Assembly: GCA_029775855.1 (NCBI GenBank)
Contig: JARVJZ010000001.1
Coordinates: 1-64,000 of the forward strand
Reading direction: 5' to 3'
Length of the DNA: 64,000 nucleotides
Source of the DNA: Nitrososphaeria archaeon
GTDB taxonomy: Archaea; Thermoproteota; Nitrososphaeria; Nitrososphaerales; JAAOZN01
The position numbers and the translations under genes are program-made. This document shows, in pieces, positions 17,051 to 26,638 of this stretch. How positions within the stretch are numbered: the stretch's first letter is position 1; each line of letters begins with the position of its first letter. The notes beneath the pieces were generated by a model, which had not been told where the DNA came from, searched no databases, and saw only the letters and a program-made list of their open reading frames with translations.

Positions 17051-18124
17051 TTACTTAGCTGCAGTTTCTATTGTTGACGCTATCTTTTCTATTGGGTCTT
17101 CCATTTTGTTGAGTATCTTTTTTGCTTTTGCTTCTATTTGTGTTCTTAGGTGTGTGTCTCTAAGTATCTCTTTTACCGTTTTTGCTACCGCTTCTGGTTT
17201 TCCCGGTCTTAGGATGAGCCCTTTTTTGATTAGATATTCTTCGGTGTATAATTTGGCAATTCTTTGTGCTGATATGCTTGGTATGCCCATGAGGGCTGCC
17301 TCAACTGTCATGGTGCCTCCCATACCTACTAAGGCATCTATGCTCTTCAGTAATGTTGGTCCAAAGAATTCTTCTAAGATGGTTATCTGCTCGCCGTATC
17401 TTTCTTTCATTGTTCTTCTTTGCGCGGAGTTTCTTGCTAAGATAAGTATGCTGGATGCGCTGGCTTCTTTGATTATGTTGTCTATAACTGATATGGTCCA
17501 CTTTAAATCGTCTGGGGTTAGGTAGTATGCTTGAGATTCTTCAAGGCGTATCGCAACAACTTTCTTAGCTCGATCTATTAGGTTAAGCTTGGTTTCAATC
17601 TTTGGTTTAACCTCCCGCTTCAGCCAAGCAGCTGGATCTAAGGCGCGATAGGAAACAACTTTACTTTTCGGTATTCCAAATTTTACCCAAATGTATGAAG
17701 GTATAACCCAAGGTGTTAGAAGTGTGGTGGCTAAAGGTATTGTCAGTCTAGCCACCTTTTCTGAATGTGGAGAGTCGTTTACGCAGAACAGAGGTATGCC
17801 TAATCCAAAAGCTACTCTCGCGCTCTCAGGAGAAGCGAAGCAGACTGCCACCTCTGGAGCCTGTTCTGATATGTATGCAGCCAGCTTCCATATTCTCTCA
17901 GCACTTGCTTCAAGCTTACCGAGTAGCGTTTCTCCACCGTGCCTTCCTATCACTTCAGCCTCTACCCCTAAAATATGTAAAACACCTTCCACTTCAGGGT
18001 AATGTCTGGTTGTTAAGATCACTTTATGCCCTCTGTTTCTAAGTTCTTCGGCTAGAGGTGTGAAGAATAATGCTTGCTTTGGTGTAAGGATGTCTATCCA
18101 GACCTTCACGCTACGGATACACAC
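17051..18124 (-). CDS. DUF354 family protein (UDP-GlcNAc 2-epimerase/glycosyltransferase-like)
   Basis: 'KVWIDILTPKQALFFTPLAEELRNRGHKVILTTRHYPEVEGVL', 'DALVGMGGTMTVEAALMGIPSISA'. Confidence 0.85.
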   Translation of the reverse strand: MCIRSVKVWIDILTPKQALFFTPLAEELRNRGHKVILTTRHYPEVEGVLHILGVEAEVIGRHGGETLLGKLEASAERIWKLAAYISEQAPEVAVCFASPESARVAFGLGIPLFCVNDSPHSEKVARLTIPLATTLLTPWVIPSYIWVKFGIPKSKVVSYRALDPAAWLKREVKPKIETKLNLIDRAKKVVAIRLEESQAYYLTPDDLKWTISVIDNIIKEASASSILILARNSAQRRTMKERYGEQITILEEFFGPTLLKSIDALVGMGGTMTVEAALMGIPSISAQRIAKLYTEEYLIKKGLILRPGKPEAVAKTVKEILRDTHLRTQIEAKAKKILNKMEDPIEKIASTIETAAK

Positions 18125-18217
18125 CCTTTCTATACTTAACTTTATGCCGAAGATTGCGAGGTTTGCAAAACATATTATTATGAGTGAGGTTGATAATCGG
18201 ATCTGGGGGCGTAAGTA

Positions 18218-19414
18218 GTGGTAGGTGTGGTCATTTACGGCCTTTCTACAGAAGGCTACAGCACCGCATCCACCTTGATAAAGAACGGACTTTCAGCTAC
18301 AATCGTTGATGAAGAGCTACAGATGGCTACACAGCTCAACCAAGATATTATAAAGAACACACGCACCGTGCACGATCTAATAAGCAAAGAACAGCTACTC
18401 TCGATAAAGCCTATTGAAGCCGCTCTAAGTGATGCACAATATATCTTCTTTACACCTAAAATCAGAAGCCCTCCCGAAGAGGTTGAAAATGAAGTAAACT
18501 CTAAACTACGAGAAGTAGCTAAGAATATAAGTAAAGGCGCCACATTAATCTACAACCTACCAGTCGGAATAGGTGGTTCTGAAAGTAATTTAGCACTTCT
18601 CGAGAAGATCAGCGGGCTACCCATTAAGGAAGGGTTTGATTATGTTTATGCGCCACTTAAACCCCTTTCAACCGAACCTAGCTGCATCGGTCTCTTAGAT
18701 AAACCTAAGAAAGATCTAGTCGCCCTACTCTCTAAACTTGGTTTGAAATCCTTTAACACGAGCTACAAAGTAGCCGAAGCTCTGCATGCTTCAAAGATCA
18801 TATCTACTTATTCTGTATACGCCACTCAAATTGAGGTCTATAAAATGCTTGAAGCTGTTGAACGGGCTAAAATAGGTAAGCAGCTCGGTGGGAAAGACAT
18901 CTATATTGATGACTTATTCTCCCAGTTGCTTGACGCAAGGCTGATTCTATCATCCCTCCCCACAAAAGAAACCTTGATGCATCTAACTTCGAACATTCTG
19001 AAGATTGTTGAAGGTTTTATAAGGATACTTGTTGATGAAGTGAAGTTGCTAATGAAGAATCTTGAATTAAAGGCGAGTAAAACTAAGCTCATCTTAAACT
19101 GGTCGGTTGATAAGTATGAGATGAGAGGTGATAGGTTAAGAATTCGCCAAAATATGCTTGAAAGGTTAAGAGATTATGTGGGCGATGTAGCCTCTTCTTC
19201 AGCGGCTCCTTGGGATGAAAACAACCTAAATTATAAGATTAAGGAGATACTTGGAGATCCCAAGACTAAACTACTCATCTCAGGTTCACAAGTAGATCAT
19301 AAGAATCTTTATGAAAAAATCGCTACTGAACGACCTATAGGTGAATACATATTTGTCAAAGCAAACTTACTCTGTGAAACCACAGCTGCTAAGACAGGTG
19401 GGGTAGGTGATTGA
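18218..19414 (+). CDS. divergent UDP-sugar dehydrogenase-like protein
   Basis: Rossmann-like N-terminus 'VVIYGLSTEGYSTASTLIKNGLSATIVDE', 'ALSDAQYIFFTP', 'YNLPVGIGGSESN'; next to a Gfo/Idh gene. Confidence 0.6.
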   Translation: MVGVVIYGLSTEGYSTASTLIKNGLSATIVDEELQMATQLNQDIIKNTRTVHDLISKEQLLSIKPIEAALSDAQYIFFTPKIRSPPEEVENEVNSKLREVAKNISKGATLIYNLPVGIGGSESNLALLEKISGLPIKEGFDYVYAPLKPLSTEPSCIGLLDKPKKDLVALLSKLGLKSFNTSYKVAEALHASKIISTYSVYATQIEVYKMLEAVERAKIGKQLGGKDIYIDDLFSQLLDARLILSSLPTKETLMHLTSNILKIVEGFIRILVDEVKLLMKNLELKASKTKLILNWSVDKYEMRGDRLRIRQNMLERLRDYVGDVASSSAAPWDENNLNYKIKEILGDPKTKLLISGSQVDHKNLYEKIATERPIGEYIFVKANLLCETTAAKTGGVGD

Positions 19415-20357
19415 TGTGTCAAATGTTAAGATAGGTGTGATAGGTGTAGGAGGCTGGGGAAAGAATCACTTAAGAGTTCTAAATGAGCTCGGATGCTTAA
19501 CCGCTTTCTGCGATGTGAATGCAGATAGGGTCAAAATGTATGAAAAAAAGTATGGTGTGAAAGGATACTGTTCTGTGGACGAAATGCTCCAAAAGGAATC
19601 GTTAAACGCTGTCACTGTCTGCACACCAACCATCACACATAGCGAAATTTCCAAGAAGACTCTTAACGCTGGGCTGCACACATTTGTAGAGAAGCCCCTA
19701 ACCTTATCATCAAAGGACGGAGAGGAACTCCTCGAAATCGCTGAGAAACAGGGTGTGATTTTAACAGCAGGCTACATAGAGCGTTTTAACCCTGCTATCT
19801 CAACTCTCAAAGACCTTATACTGTCTGGTAAAATAGGTGAACCTCTACTACTTGAATTCCATAGAGAAAGCAAATGGTTAGGCAATGTCAGAGATGTAGG
19901 AATCATATTAGACACAGCTGTTCACGATATTGATACAGCAAGGTGGATCTTTAATCTAGAACCAAAAGTTGTATTCGCTAGAACTGGGCATATAATAAGC
20001 CCGAACGAAGATTTTGCAGCGATAATACTAGGATTTGACCAGAAGAAAACCGCATTCATAGCCTCCAACTGGGTTACACCAAAGAAGGTTAGACGCCTCG
20101 TAACTGTATGCACAGGAGGAATCGCGACCATAGACTTCATAACACAAGAGATTCAAATTGATGATGCAGAGGGAACAATCATACCCAGAAAAGAGTGGAA
20201 AGAACCTCTGCTTCTTGAACTAAAGCATTTCATCGAATGCGTAGAAGGAAAGCAGACGCCTATTGTTAGCGCGGTAGACGCATTAAATAACACGAAGGTA
20301 GCTGAAGCGGCTTTGATCTCAAGTAGACATGGTGTGCCCATCTACCTCGAGTTATAG
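19407..20357 (+). CDS. Gfo/Idh/MocA family oxidoreductase
   Basis: 'GVIGVGGWGKNHLRVLNELG', 'VTVCTPTITHSEI', 'HTFVEKPLTLS', 'DTAVHDIDTARWIF'. Confidence 0.92.
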   Translation: MIDVSNVKIGVIGVGGWGKNHLRVLNELGCLTAFCDVNADRVKMYEKKYGVKGYCSVDEMLQKESLNAVTVCTPTITHSEISKKTLNAGLHTFVEKPLTLSSKDGEELLEIAEKQGVILTAGYIERFNPAISTLKDLILSGKIGEPLLLEFHRESKWLGNVRDVGIILDTAVHDIDTARWIFNLEPKVVFARTGHIISPNEDFAAIILGFDQKKTAFIASNWVTPKKVRRLVTVCTGGIATIDFITQEIQIDDAEGTIIPRKEWKEPLLLELKHFIECVEGKQTPIVSAVDALNNTKVAEAALISSRHGVPIYLEL

Positions 20358-20404
20358 CATAGTTTAAATTCATCCATCTTTCTGCAAGATTTAGGTGATG
20401 GGTC

Positions 20405-20683
20405 TTGAAGAGGCGTCTGCTTGACATATTAGCTTGCCCTATAGATAAGCACTACCCGCTGGATTTAATAGAACTAGTCTCAGAGGGCGATGTCATAAAA
20501 GAGGGTGTCCTCCTCTGTAGCAAATGCAGCAGATTCTACCCGATAATAGATGAAATCCCAGTTATGCTGCCTGATGATCTTAGGAATAAGGATGAAGACA
20601 TATCTTTTCTAAGGAAGTGGATGAATACCCTTCCCGAAACACTACTCTATGGAGCCAAACCTTTCCATCTCGAGAAAGGTTAG
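20405..20683 (+). CDS. Trm112-like zinc-binding protein
   Basis: 'LLDILACPIDKHYPLDLI' and 'LLCSKCSRFYPIIDEIPVMLPDDLR'. Confidence 0.82.
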   Translation: MKRRLLDILACPIDKHYPLDLIELVSEGDVIKEGVLLCSKCSRFYPIIDEIPVMLPDDLRNKDEDISFLRKWMNTLPETLLYGAKPFHLEKG

Positions 20684-20687
20684 TTTT

Positions 20688-21188
20688 ATGGTGAAGATAA
20701 TCAACCACATTGGAAAGAATGTTAAGCTCGGTAAAAATGTGCATATATGGCACTTCGTCTACATAGGCGATAATACCGAGATAGGAGATAATGTGAAGAT
20801 AGGTTCCCTTTCACATATCGACTACAATGTGAAGATAGGTTCTAATACAAAGATTGAGGGTTTAGTTTACATACCTCCGCTCTCAGTTATAGGTGAGGGT
20901 GTATTCATAGGCCCTAGAGCTACTCTAACTAATGACCCTTACCCTATGAGTGATAGAATGGTTGGCGTTGTTGTTGAAGATAATGCTGTAATTTGTGCTG
21001 GTGCGGTTATAAAGGCTGGTGTGAAAATCGGTAGGAATAGTGTGGTAGGTATGGGTGCTGTGGTAACACGGGATGTGCCGCCAGATACAGTGGTTTATGG
21101 TGTTCCAGCGAAACCAATGTATAGTAGAAGCGTATATGATGAAAAGAGGCTTAAATGGATGCACTCCTCAACCATAGATACGCCTTAG
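20688..21188 (+). CDS. left-handed beta-helix acyltransferase (WbpD/WlbB-like N-acetyltransferase)
   Basis: hexapeptide repeats 'IGDNVKIGSLSHIDYNVKIGSNTKI', 'GAVIKAGVKIGRNSVVGMGAVVTRDVPPDTVVYGVPAKP'. Confidence 0.9.
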   Translation: MVKIINHIGKNVKLGKNVHIWHFVYIGDNTEIGDNVKIGSLSHIDYNVKIGSNTKIEGLVYIPPLSVIGEGVFIGPRATLTNDPYPMSDRMVGVVVEDNAVICAGAVIKAGVKIGRNSVVGMGAVVTRDVPPDTVVYGVPAKPMYSRSVYDEKRLKWMHSSTIDTP

Positions 21189-21656
21189 ATAACTATATCT
21201 CCGCTCAACCAAACGGTCAAGCTCATCGGTAAGCCTTTTCTCCAACTCAATCTGACTCGGCGCTATTAGATGCTCTGAAAAGATATAGGGTCCTTCAGCA
21301 ACATAGGGTGTAATTATCTGTGATGGAGGTAGAGGCTTCTTTTCAAGTATATTCTTTAAGAGCGTTTCAGCATCTTCAAACTTTCCTTGAACTGGTCTTA
21401 ACCCAAAGGTTATCTCCTTAAGGAAGGGTAGTTTATCGTTTTCTAAAGTTGTCTTAAGTGCATATCCTACTGTTTCAAACGGGTTAATCACTTCTTCCTT
21501 TATGAGCCAGAAATCTTCCCGATGTATGATGCTTGTGTTGAGGTATCCCTTCTTATCTTTCCCTAGAAGTATGTGCCAGCCTTCGGGGTCTTCCTCATAG
21601 AGTTTTAGTATCTCTAACCTAGTTTGCTTGGCGCTTTTGATTTCTTCAGCCAACAT
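21168..21656 (-). CDS. conserved hypothetical protein
   Basis: ORF only; no family recognised; convergent 21-nt overlap with the acyltransferase gene. Confidence 0.6.
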   Translation of the reverse strand: MLAEEIKSAKQTRLEILKLYEEDPEGWHILLGKDKKGYLNTSIIHREDFWLIKEEVINPFETVGYALKTTLENDKLPFLKEITFGLRPVQGKFEDAETLLKNILEKKPLPPSQIITPYVAEGPYIFSEHLIAPSQIELEKRLTDELDRLVERRYSYLRRIYG

Positions 21657-21742
21657 CTGCTCCTATAGATTGATTAGATATATGGATTATTCTTATTGTA
21701 GAGCGGTAAAGTTAATTTGCCGAGGGTTTTTTAGACTTTGGG

Positions 21743-21970
21743 TTGAGTGAAGTATATCAGTCTATTCAGATGCTTGGTGTAATGCTTCTACTTCTAGGGG
21801 TTATTCTAATAGCTATACCTTTTTTGGCGAAGGTTGTGCCCTCGCTTGATAAGATTCCTCCTATAATCCTTTGGGTATACAAAAAGGATGGTTTTTATTT
21901 CGCAACTTCGCCTATTCTTATAATAATCTCCTTGATCTCCATTATACTATTTCTACTTAGGAGAGTTTAA
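21743..21970 (+). CDS. small membrane protein, DUF2905-like
   Basis: two TM segments, 'LLLLGVILIAIPFLAKV...LDKIPPIILWVYKKDGFYFATSPILIIISLISIILFL'. Confidence 0.6.
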   Translation: MSEVYQSIQMLGVMLLLLGVILIAIPFLAKVVPSLDKIPPIILWVYKKDGFYFATSPILIIISLISIILFLLRRV

Positions 21971-23397
21971 CTTAACTGCTTAAGCTTGGCTACTATGACA
22001 GACCTTGTTATATGGGGGTCAGTCTTCCCACCGCTTGCTTTCATCACTAACCCTATCAAGTAGTTAATAGCTTTCTCGTTTTTCAATGCATCTTTAACCG
22101 CTTTCTCATTTTCTTTGAAGACTCTGTCTACGAGCGCTTTTATCGTTGCTTCATCTCCGATCTTAGAGACTTCGGCGAAGATCTTTTGCTCAATTCTTTT
22201 TCCTGTGGTCGCAGCCTTTAAGAGTAGATTTCTTCCAGTCTGTTCGTTTATTAGACCTTCGTCAACCGCTCTTGCTAACGCTGCGATGTCTTCTGGTGCT
22301 ATCTTTAAGGTTGATGGATCTAGGTCTTTTCTATTCAAGTAGCCCAAGATGTCGCTTATTAGCCAGTTCGCTATTCTTAGAGGGCTCCTATATTTTTCTA
22401 TACTTTTTTCAAATAAGTCTGCTAAAGATTTGTGAGATGTTAATATTTCTGCAGCTTGATGAGGTAGATTGTATTGTTTTATAAATCGGTCTCTCCTTGC
22501 GTCTGGAAGCTCGGGCATAGCTGCTAAGGTTTCTGCTATAAGGTCTTCGGTTATAATGTATGGTGGTAGGTCTGCTTCAGGGAAGTAACGGTAATCCTGC
22601 TCCTCCTCTTTCACCCTAAGTGAAATTGTGACACCTCTGACATCATCCCAGTGTCTTGTCTCCATACCTCTTTTAGCGCCAAGCATCTTCTGCCTTGTCA
22701 CCTCAAAGCTCAACGCCTTCTCAACATCTTTAAACGACCCTATATTCTTAATCTCAACCCTATAACCTCCTCTCACAGATATGTTCGCGTCGCATCTAAG
22801 AGCAGCCTCAAGGTCACAGTTACATACGCCAAGATGCTCAAGTATAGCTCTAAGCTTCTGCAGAAACTGCCTAGCTTGCTTAGGGGTTGTAAGGTCAGGC
22901 TCGGTAACGATTTCGACTAAAGCGACGCCTGAGCGGTTATAGTCAACTAACGCATAAGGTGAGGTTGAAATTGAGCCCTCATACACAATCTTGGCTGGGT
23001 CCTCTTCTAACTGTATGCGCCTAATCCTAACCACCTTATCCTTCAAGCGGATCTGCCCGCCTGTGGCAAGAGGTAGACCGCCAACCTTATCATACTGCGA
23101 TATCTGAAAGTTCTTGGGCAGATCTGGGTAGAAGTAGTTCTTTCTGTAGAAGACCATCTTCTGTGAAACTCTAGAGCCTAGGGCTAAGGCTATGGCTAAG
23201 GCGTGCTTAACAGCTTGCTCATTTAATACCGGCAAGCTTCCTGGAAGCCCCATACATACAGGACAGATGTTTGTGTTTGGTTCTTTGTTATAGTAGTCTG
23301 CTGGGCATCTGCAGAAGAGTTTGGTCTTTAAACTTGTTAGGTGGCAGTGCACCTCTAAGCCTATCTTAACATCTAAATCCTCTTTAGCGTCCAACAT
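21967..23397 (-). CDS. gatB: Asp-tRNA(Asn)/Glu-tRNA(Gln) amidotransferase subunit B
   Basis: 'GLEVHCHLTSLKTKLFC', 'CPVCMGLPGSLPVLN', 'KNYFYPDLPKNFQISQYD', 'EQDYRYFPEADLPP'. Confidence 0.96.
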   Translation of the reverse strand: MLDAKEDLDVKIGLEVHCHLTSLKTKLFCRCPADYYNKEPNTNICPVCMGLPGSLPVLNEQAVKHALAIALALGSRVSQKMVFYRKNYFYPDLPKNFQISQYDKVGGLPLATGGQIRLKDKVVRIRRIQLEEDPAKIVYEGSISTSPYALVDYNRSGVALVEIVTEPDLTTPKQARQFLQKLRAILEHLGVCNCDLEAALRCDANISVRGGYRVEIKNIGSFKDVEKALSFEVTRQKMLGAKRGMETRHWDDVRGVTISLRVKEEEQDYRYFPEADLPPYIITEDLIAETLAAMPELPDARRDRFIKQYNLPHQAAEILTSHKSLADLFEKSIEKYRSPLRIANWLISDILGYLNRKDLDPSTLKIAPEDIAALARAVDEGLINEQTGRNLLLKAATTGKRIEQKIFAEVSKIGDEATIKALVDRVFKENEKAVKDALKNEKAINYLIGLVMKASGGKTDPHITRSVIVAKLKQLS

Positions 23398-23398
23398 C

Positions 23399-24829
23399 TT
23401 ACTGCCTCCTTAAGCTTTCTTCAACAATCTTTGCTGCTTGGAAGAGTCTTTCTTCGCAGAAGTAGGGTGCTATAATCTGAAGCCCTACTGGGAGTTCACC
23501 TTCTTTATGCACAGGCACGGATATCGCTGGATGACCCGTTAGGTTAGGGGGCACAGTATTGATGTCTATCATATACATTAAGAGCGGGTCTTCTATCTTC
23601 TCGCCTATCTTAAATGGTGTTGTAGGCATAGTTGGGCCAGCGATAAGACCGTATTTTGTGAAGAGTTGCTGAAACTGAGTTTTAAGGATGTTTCTGATCT
23701 TCTGAGCCTTAAGGTAATATGCTCCATAGTAGCCTGCGGAAAGAACATATGTGCCTAGGAGTATTCGCCTCTTAACTTCTGGTCCAAAACCTTTAGCTCT
23801 GCATTTTGAAAAGTATGTGTTCCAATCTCTGTAGCCGGATTTAAGTGAAAGTCCGTAGCGGAGCCCGTCAAAGCGTGCTAAGTTGGAGCTTGCTTCAGCC
23901 ATCGCTATGATGTAGTAGGCTGGTAAAGCGTAATCTAGTGTACTTAGGGATACTTCCTCTACTACATAGCCTCCGTCTTTAAGCGCTTCTATTCCCCTCC
24001 ATACGCTTCTAGCAACCGCATCTTCTACACCTTCGCCGAAGAATTCCTTAGGCACAGCTACCCTTCTACAAATCTTAGAGCTCTCTACTTTAGGCGGATT
24101 TCTATAAGAGGTTGAATCCATGGGGTCCCAGCCTGAGATACATTGGAAGAGTAATGCGCAATCATCTACATTCGCTGCAAAAGGGCCTATCTGTTCAAGG
24201 CTGTTAGCATAAGAGATTAAACCGTATCTACTCACAGAACCATAAGTGGGCTTCAACCCTACAACGCCACAGAAGGCTGCTGGGCATCTGATAGAGCCGC
24301 CAGTATCGCTCCCTAAAGATAGAGGAACCATGCCAGCAGCAACAGCTGCGCCGCTTCCTCCAGATGATCCTCCTGCGACTCTGCTTTTGTCAACTGGGTT
24401 TCTTGTTGGCCCAAATGCGCTGAATTCTGTGGTGCTTCCCATAGCAAATTCGTCGGTGTTTGTTTTCCCCACGATTACAGCTCCAGCTTCCTTTAATTTT
24501 GCGACTACAGTAGCATCGTATGGTGGTATGTAACCCTTAAGTATCTTAGAGCCACAAGTGGTTTCTAACCCAGCGGTTGAGATAACATCTTTGACCGCTA
24601 TCGGTAGACCACATAGTGCGCCTACCTTTTCTCCTCTTTTTAGCTTTGTATCAAGGCTTTCAGCAGCGGCTAAGGCTTTTTTTGAGTTGATGGTTATGAA
24701 GGCATTTATGTCCTTATCGAGTTCTTTGATCTTGTTTAGACTTGCTTCGACTACATCCACTATAGAGACTTCCCCTAAACGAATTGCTTCAACAAGCCTT
24801 TTAGCGCTTCGAAGATCGATGTTAGTCAA
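23399..24829 (-). CDS. gatA: amidotransferase subunit A
   Basis: amidase signature 'GGSSGGSGAAVAAGMVPLSLGSDTGGSIRCPAAFCGVVGLKPTYG'. Confidence 0.96.
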   Translation of the reverse strand: MTNIDLRSAKRLVEAIRLGEVSIVDVVEASLNKIKELDKDINAFITINSKKALAAAESLDTKLKRGEKVGALCGLPIAVKDVISTAGLETTCGSKILKGYIPPYDATVVAKLKEAGAVIVGKTNTDEFAMGSTTEFSAFGPTRNPVDKSRVAGGSSGGSGAAVAAGMVPLSLGSDTGGSIRCPAAFCGVVGLKPTYGSVSRYGLISYANSLEQIGPFAANVDDCALLFQCISGWDPMDSTSYRNPPKVESSKICRRVAVPKEFFGEGVEDAVARSVWRGIEALKDGGYVVEEVSLSTLDYALPAYYIIAMAEASSNLARFDGLRYGLSLKSGYRDWNTYFSKCRAKGFGPEVKRRILLGTYVLSAGYYGAYYLKAQKIRNILKTQFQQLFTKYGLIAGPTMPTTPFKIGEKIEDPLLMYMIDINTVPPNLTGHPAISVPVHKEGELPVGLQIIAPYFCEERLFQAAKIVEESLRRQ

Positions 24830-24837
24830 GATAACAC

Positions 24838-25140
24838 CTATGCTATTCTTGGGGCTTTTACATAGCGTCCTTTTCTACTTGGCACAATCTTGAGGATTTC
24901 GTCTGCTGGGAAGGGTGTTGGTTCATCGCTTCGAGAAACCTTCCCTATTTCAAGCGGATGGTATAATGGCTCTACACCGCTGGTGTCAACCTCATCTATC
25001 TTACTGAAGTAGTTTAGGATTTTGGTGAGCTGCTTAGAAATTTCTTTAGCCTCTTTATCTGTTAGATCTATGCGTGTAAGCCAAGCTAGGTGCTTAACAG
25101 CGCTTACCCCAAGCTTAGTTCGCTTCGGCAAATAGACCAC
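24838..25140 (-). CDS. gatC: amidotransferase subunit C
   Basis: 'VKHLAWLTRIDLTDKEAKEISKQLTKILNYFSKIDEVDTSGVEPLYHP'. Confidence 0.93.
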   Translation of the reverse strand: MVYLPKRTKLGVSAVKHLAWLTRIDLTDKEAKEISKQLTKILNYFSKIDEVDTSGVEPLYHPLEIGKVSRSDEPTPFPADEILKIVPSRKGRYVKAPRIA

Positions 25141-25141
25141 G

Positions 25142-26506
25142 CTATGGTGTTAGGTGGCGTTGGTCTCTTGGGAAGTATGTTACCTCTCTGATGTTGCTTT
25201 GCCCAGTTAAGGCCATTAGTAGGCGTTCAAACCCTAAGCCAAATCCTGCGTGTGGTGGCATACCATAATCAAAAATCTTTAGGTGATAAGCAAAGCTCTT
25301 TGGGTTCAGACCCTTCTCCTTAAGCCTCTTCTCAAGCAACTTTCTGCTGCTTACTCTAGTCCCTCCAGAGGCTACCTCTAAAGAGCCATACATGAGGTCA
25401 AAAGATTCGCTGATCTTCGAATTCTTGTCTTTTGGCGCTATGTAGAAGGGCTTGCTTTGCGCAGGCCAATCGACTATGAAGTAAAAAGAGGGGTTGTGTT
25501 TAGCTAATGCGTTTAGCGTTGCTGAACCTAAGTCTTCACCCCACTCGAGCCTACACCCATGCTCGGCTAGGATGTTTAAAACTTCATCGTATGTGTATCG
25601 TTTGAATCCTTGAAGTGGTTCAAGCTTATAGCCTATTGTCTTAAACTCGTTGGCACACTTCTTGCTTACCACATTAACAACCCATTTTATCATACTCTCA
25701 AGTCTATCCATCAAATCTCTGTAGTCAACATACGCTTCTTCGATATCAACCGATATGAATTCACTTAGGTGCTCAAGTGTCCTAGACTGCTCAGCTCTAA
25801 ACGCTGGGCCTATCTCGAAGACCTTCTCGAATGCCATTACGAGCTGCTCCTTATAGAGCTGGGGGCTTTGTGTGAGAAAAGCTTCCTTATCGTAGTAAAG
25901 CATAGGAAAGAGCGCAGCACCACCTTCTGTAGCTGAAGATATTATCTTCGGCGTGTGAACCTCGTGGTAGCCATTGTCAAGGAGATAAGCTCTTAAAGCC
26001 TTTAACACTTCTTGCCTAATCTTAAATAATGCTTGTGCGGCTGGACGCCTAAGATCTACAGCGCGTATCTCAAGCCTCTTATCTATGCTCGGAAGCCTAC
26101 GACCATACAAAGAAGTAGGGGGGTTTTGAGTCGCAAAACTGAGTATCTTAATCTCCTTAGGTAGTATCTCCACACCCTTAGGCGCCTTAGAAATAGCTCT
26201 CAACACGCCCTTTACCCCTATGGATGTATGTGCAGTAAGCCTCTGAACTTTCTCGTATAACTCATCGCTAACCTCACCTCTCTTTACAGTAATCTGCGTA
26301 AACCCATCCTTATCCGCAAGTATGATAAAAGTTATATTGCCTTGATGCCTTATAGACGCAATCCAACCGAAGACTATGCTCTCCTTTCCATCTAGCTGTG
26401 GAGAGAGGTCACTAGAATAGTGTGTCCTTCTCCAGTCTCCCAGTGTGTCAAGCCTTAGATCTAAGCTTCTCCTCCGCACAGACTTTGTATGCGTCAATCC
26501 ACACAA
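25142..26506 (-). CDS. aspS: aspartyl-tRNA synthetase, archaeal type
   Basis: '[28 protein letters not shown]', '[40 protein letters not shown]', '[17 protein letters not shown]'; true start may be internal. Confidence 0.95.
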   Translation of the reverse strand: MCGLTHTKSVRRRSLDLRLDTLGDWRRTHYSSDLSPQLDGKESIVFGWIASIRHQGNITFIILADKDGFTQITVKRGEVSDELYEKVQRLTAHTSIGVKGVLRAISKAPKGVEILPKEIKILSFATQNPPTSLYGRRLPSIDKRLEIRAVDLRRPAAQALFKIRQEVLKALRAYLLDNGYHEVHTPKIISSATEGGAALFPMLYYDKEAFLTQSPQLYKEQLVMAFEKVFEIGPAFRAEQSRTLEHLSEFISVDIEEAYVDYRDLMDRLESMIKWVVNVVSKKCANEFKTIGYKLEPLQGFKRYTYDEVLNILAEHGCRLEWGEDLGSATLNALAKHNPSFYFIVDWPAQSKPFYIAPKDKNSKISESFDLMYGSLEVASGGTRVSSRKLLEKRLKEKGLNPKSFAYHLKIFDYGMPPHAGFGLGFERLLMALTGQSNIREVTYFPRDQRHLTP

Positions 26507-26638
26507 CCCGAATCTTATCCGCTAACTTCTATTCATCTAACCACACATTTATATTGGTTTAAGCCTTTCCCCACCTACACTTTATTTTTAAGCAGATATG
26601 CTATACATGCGACTATCTTGGAAGTCATTAACTACAGT

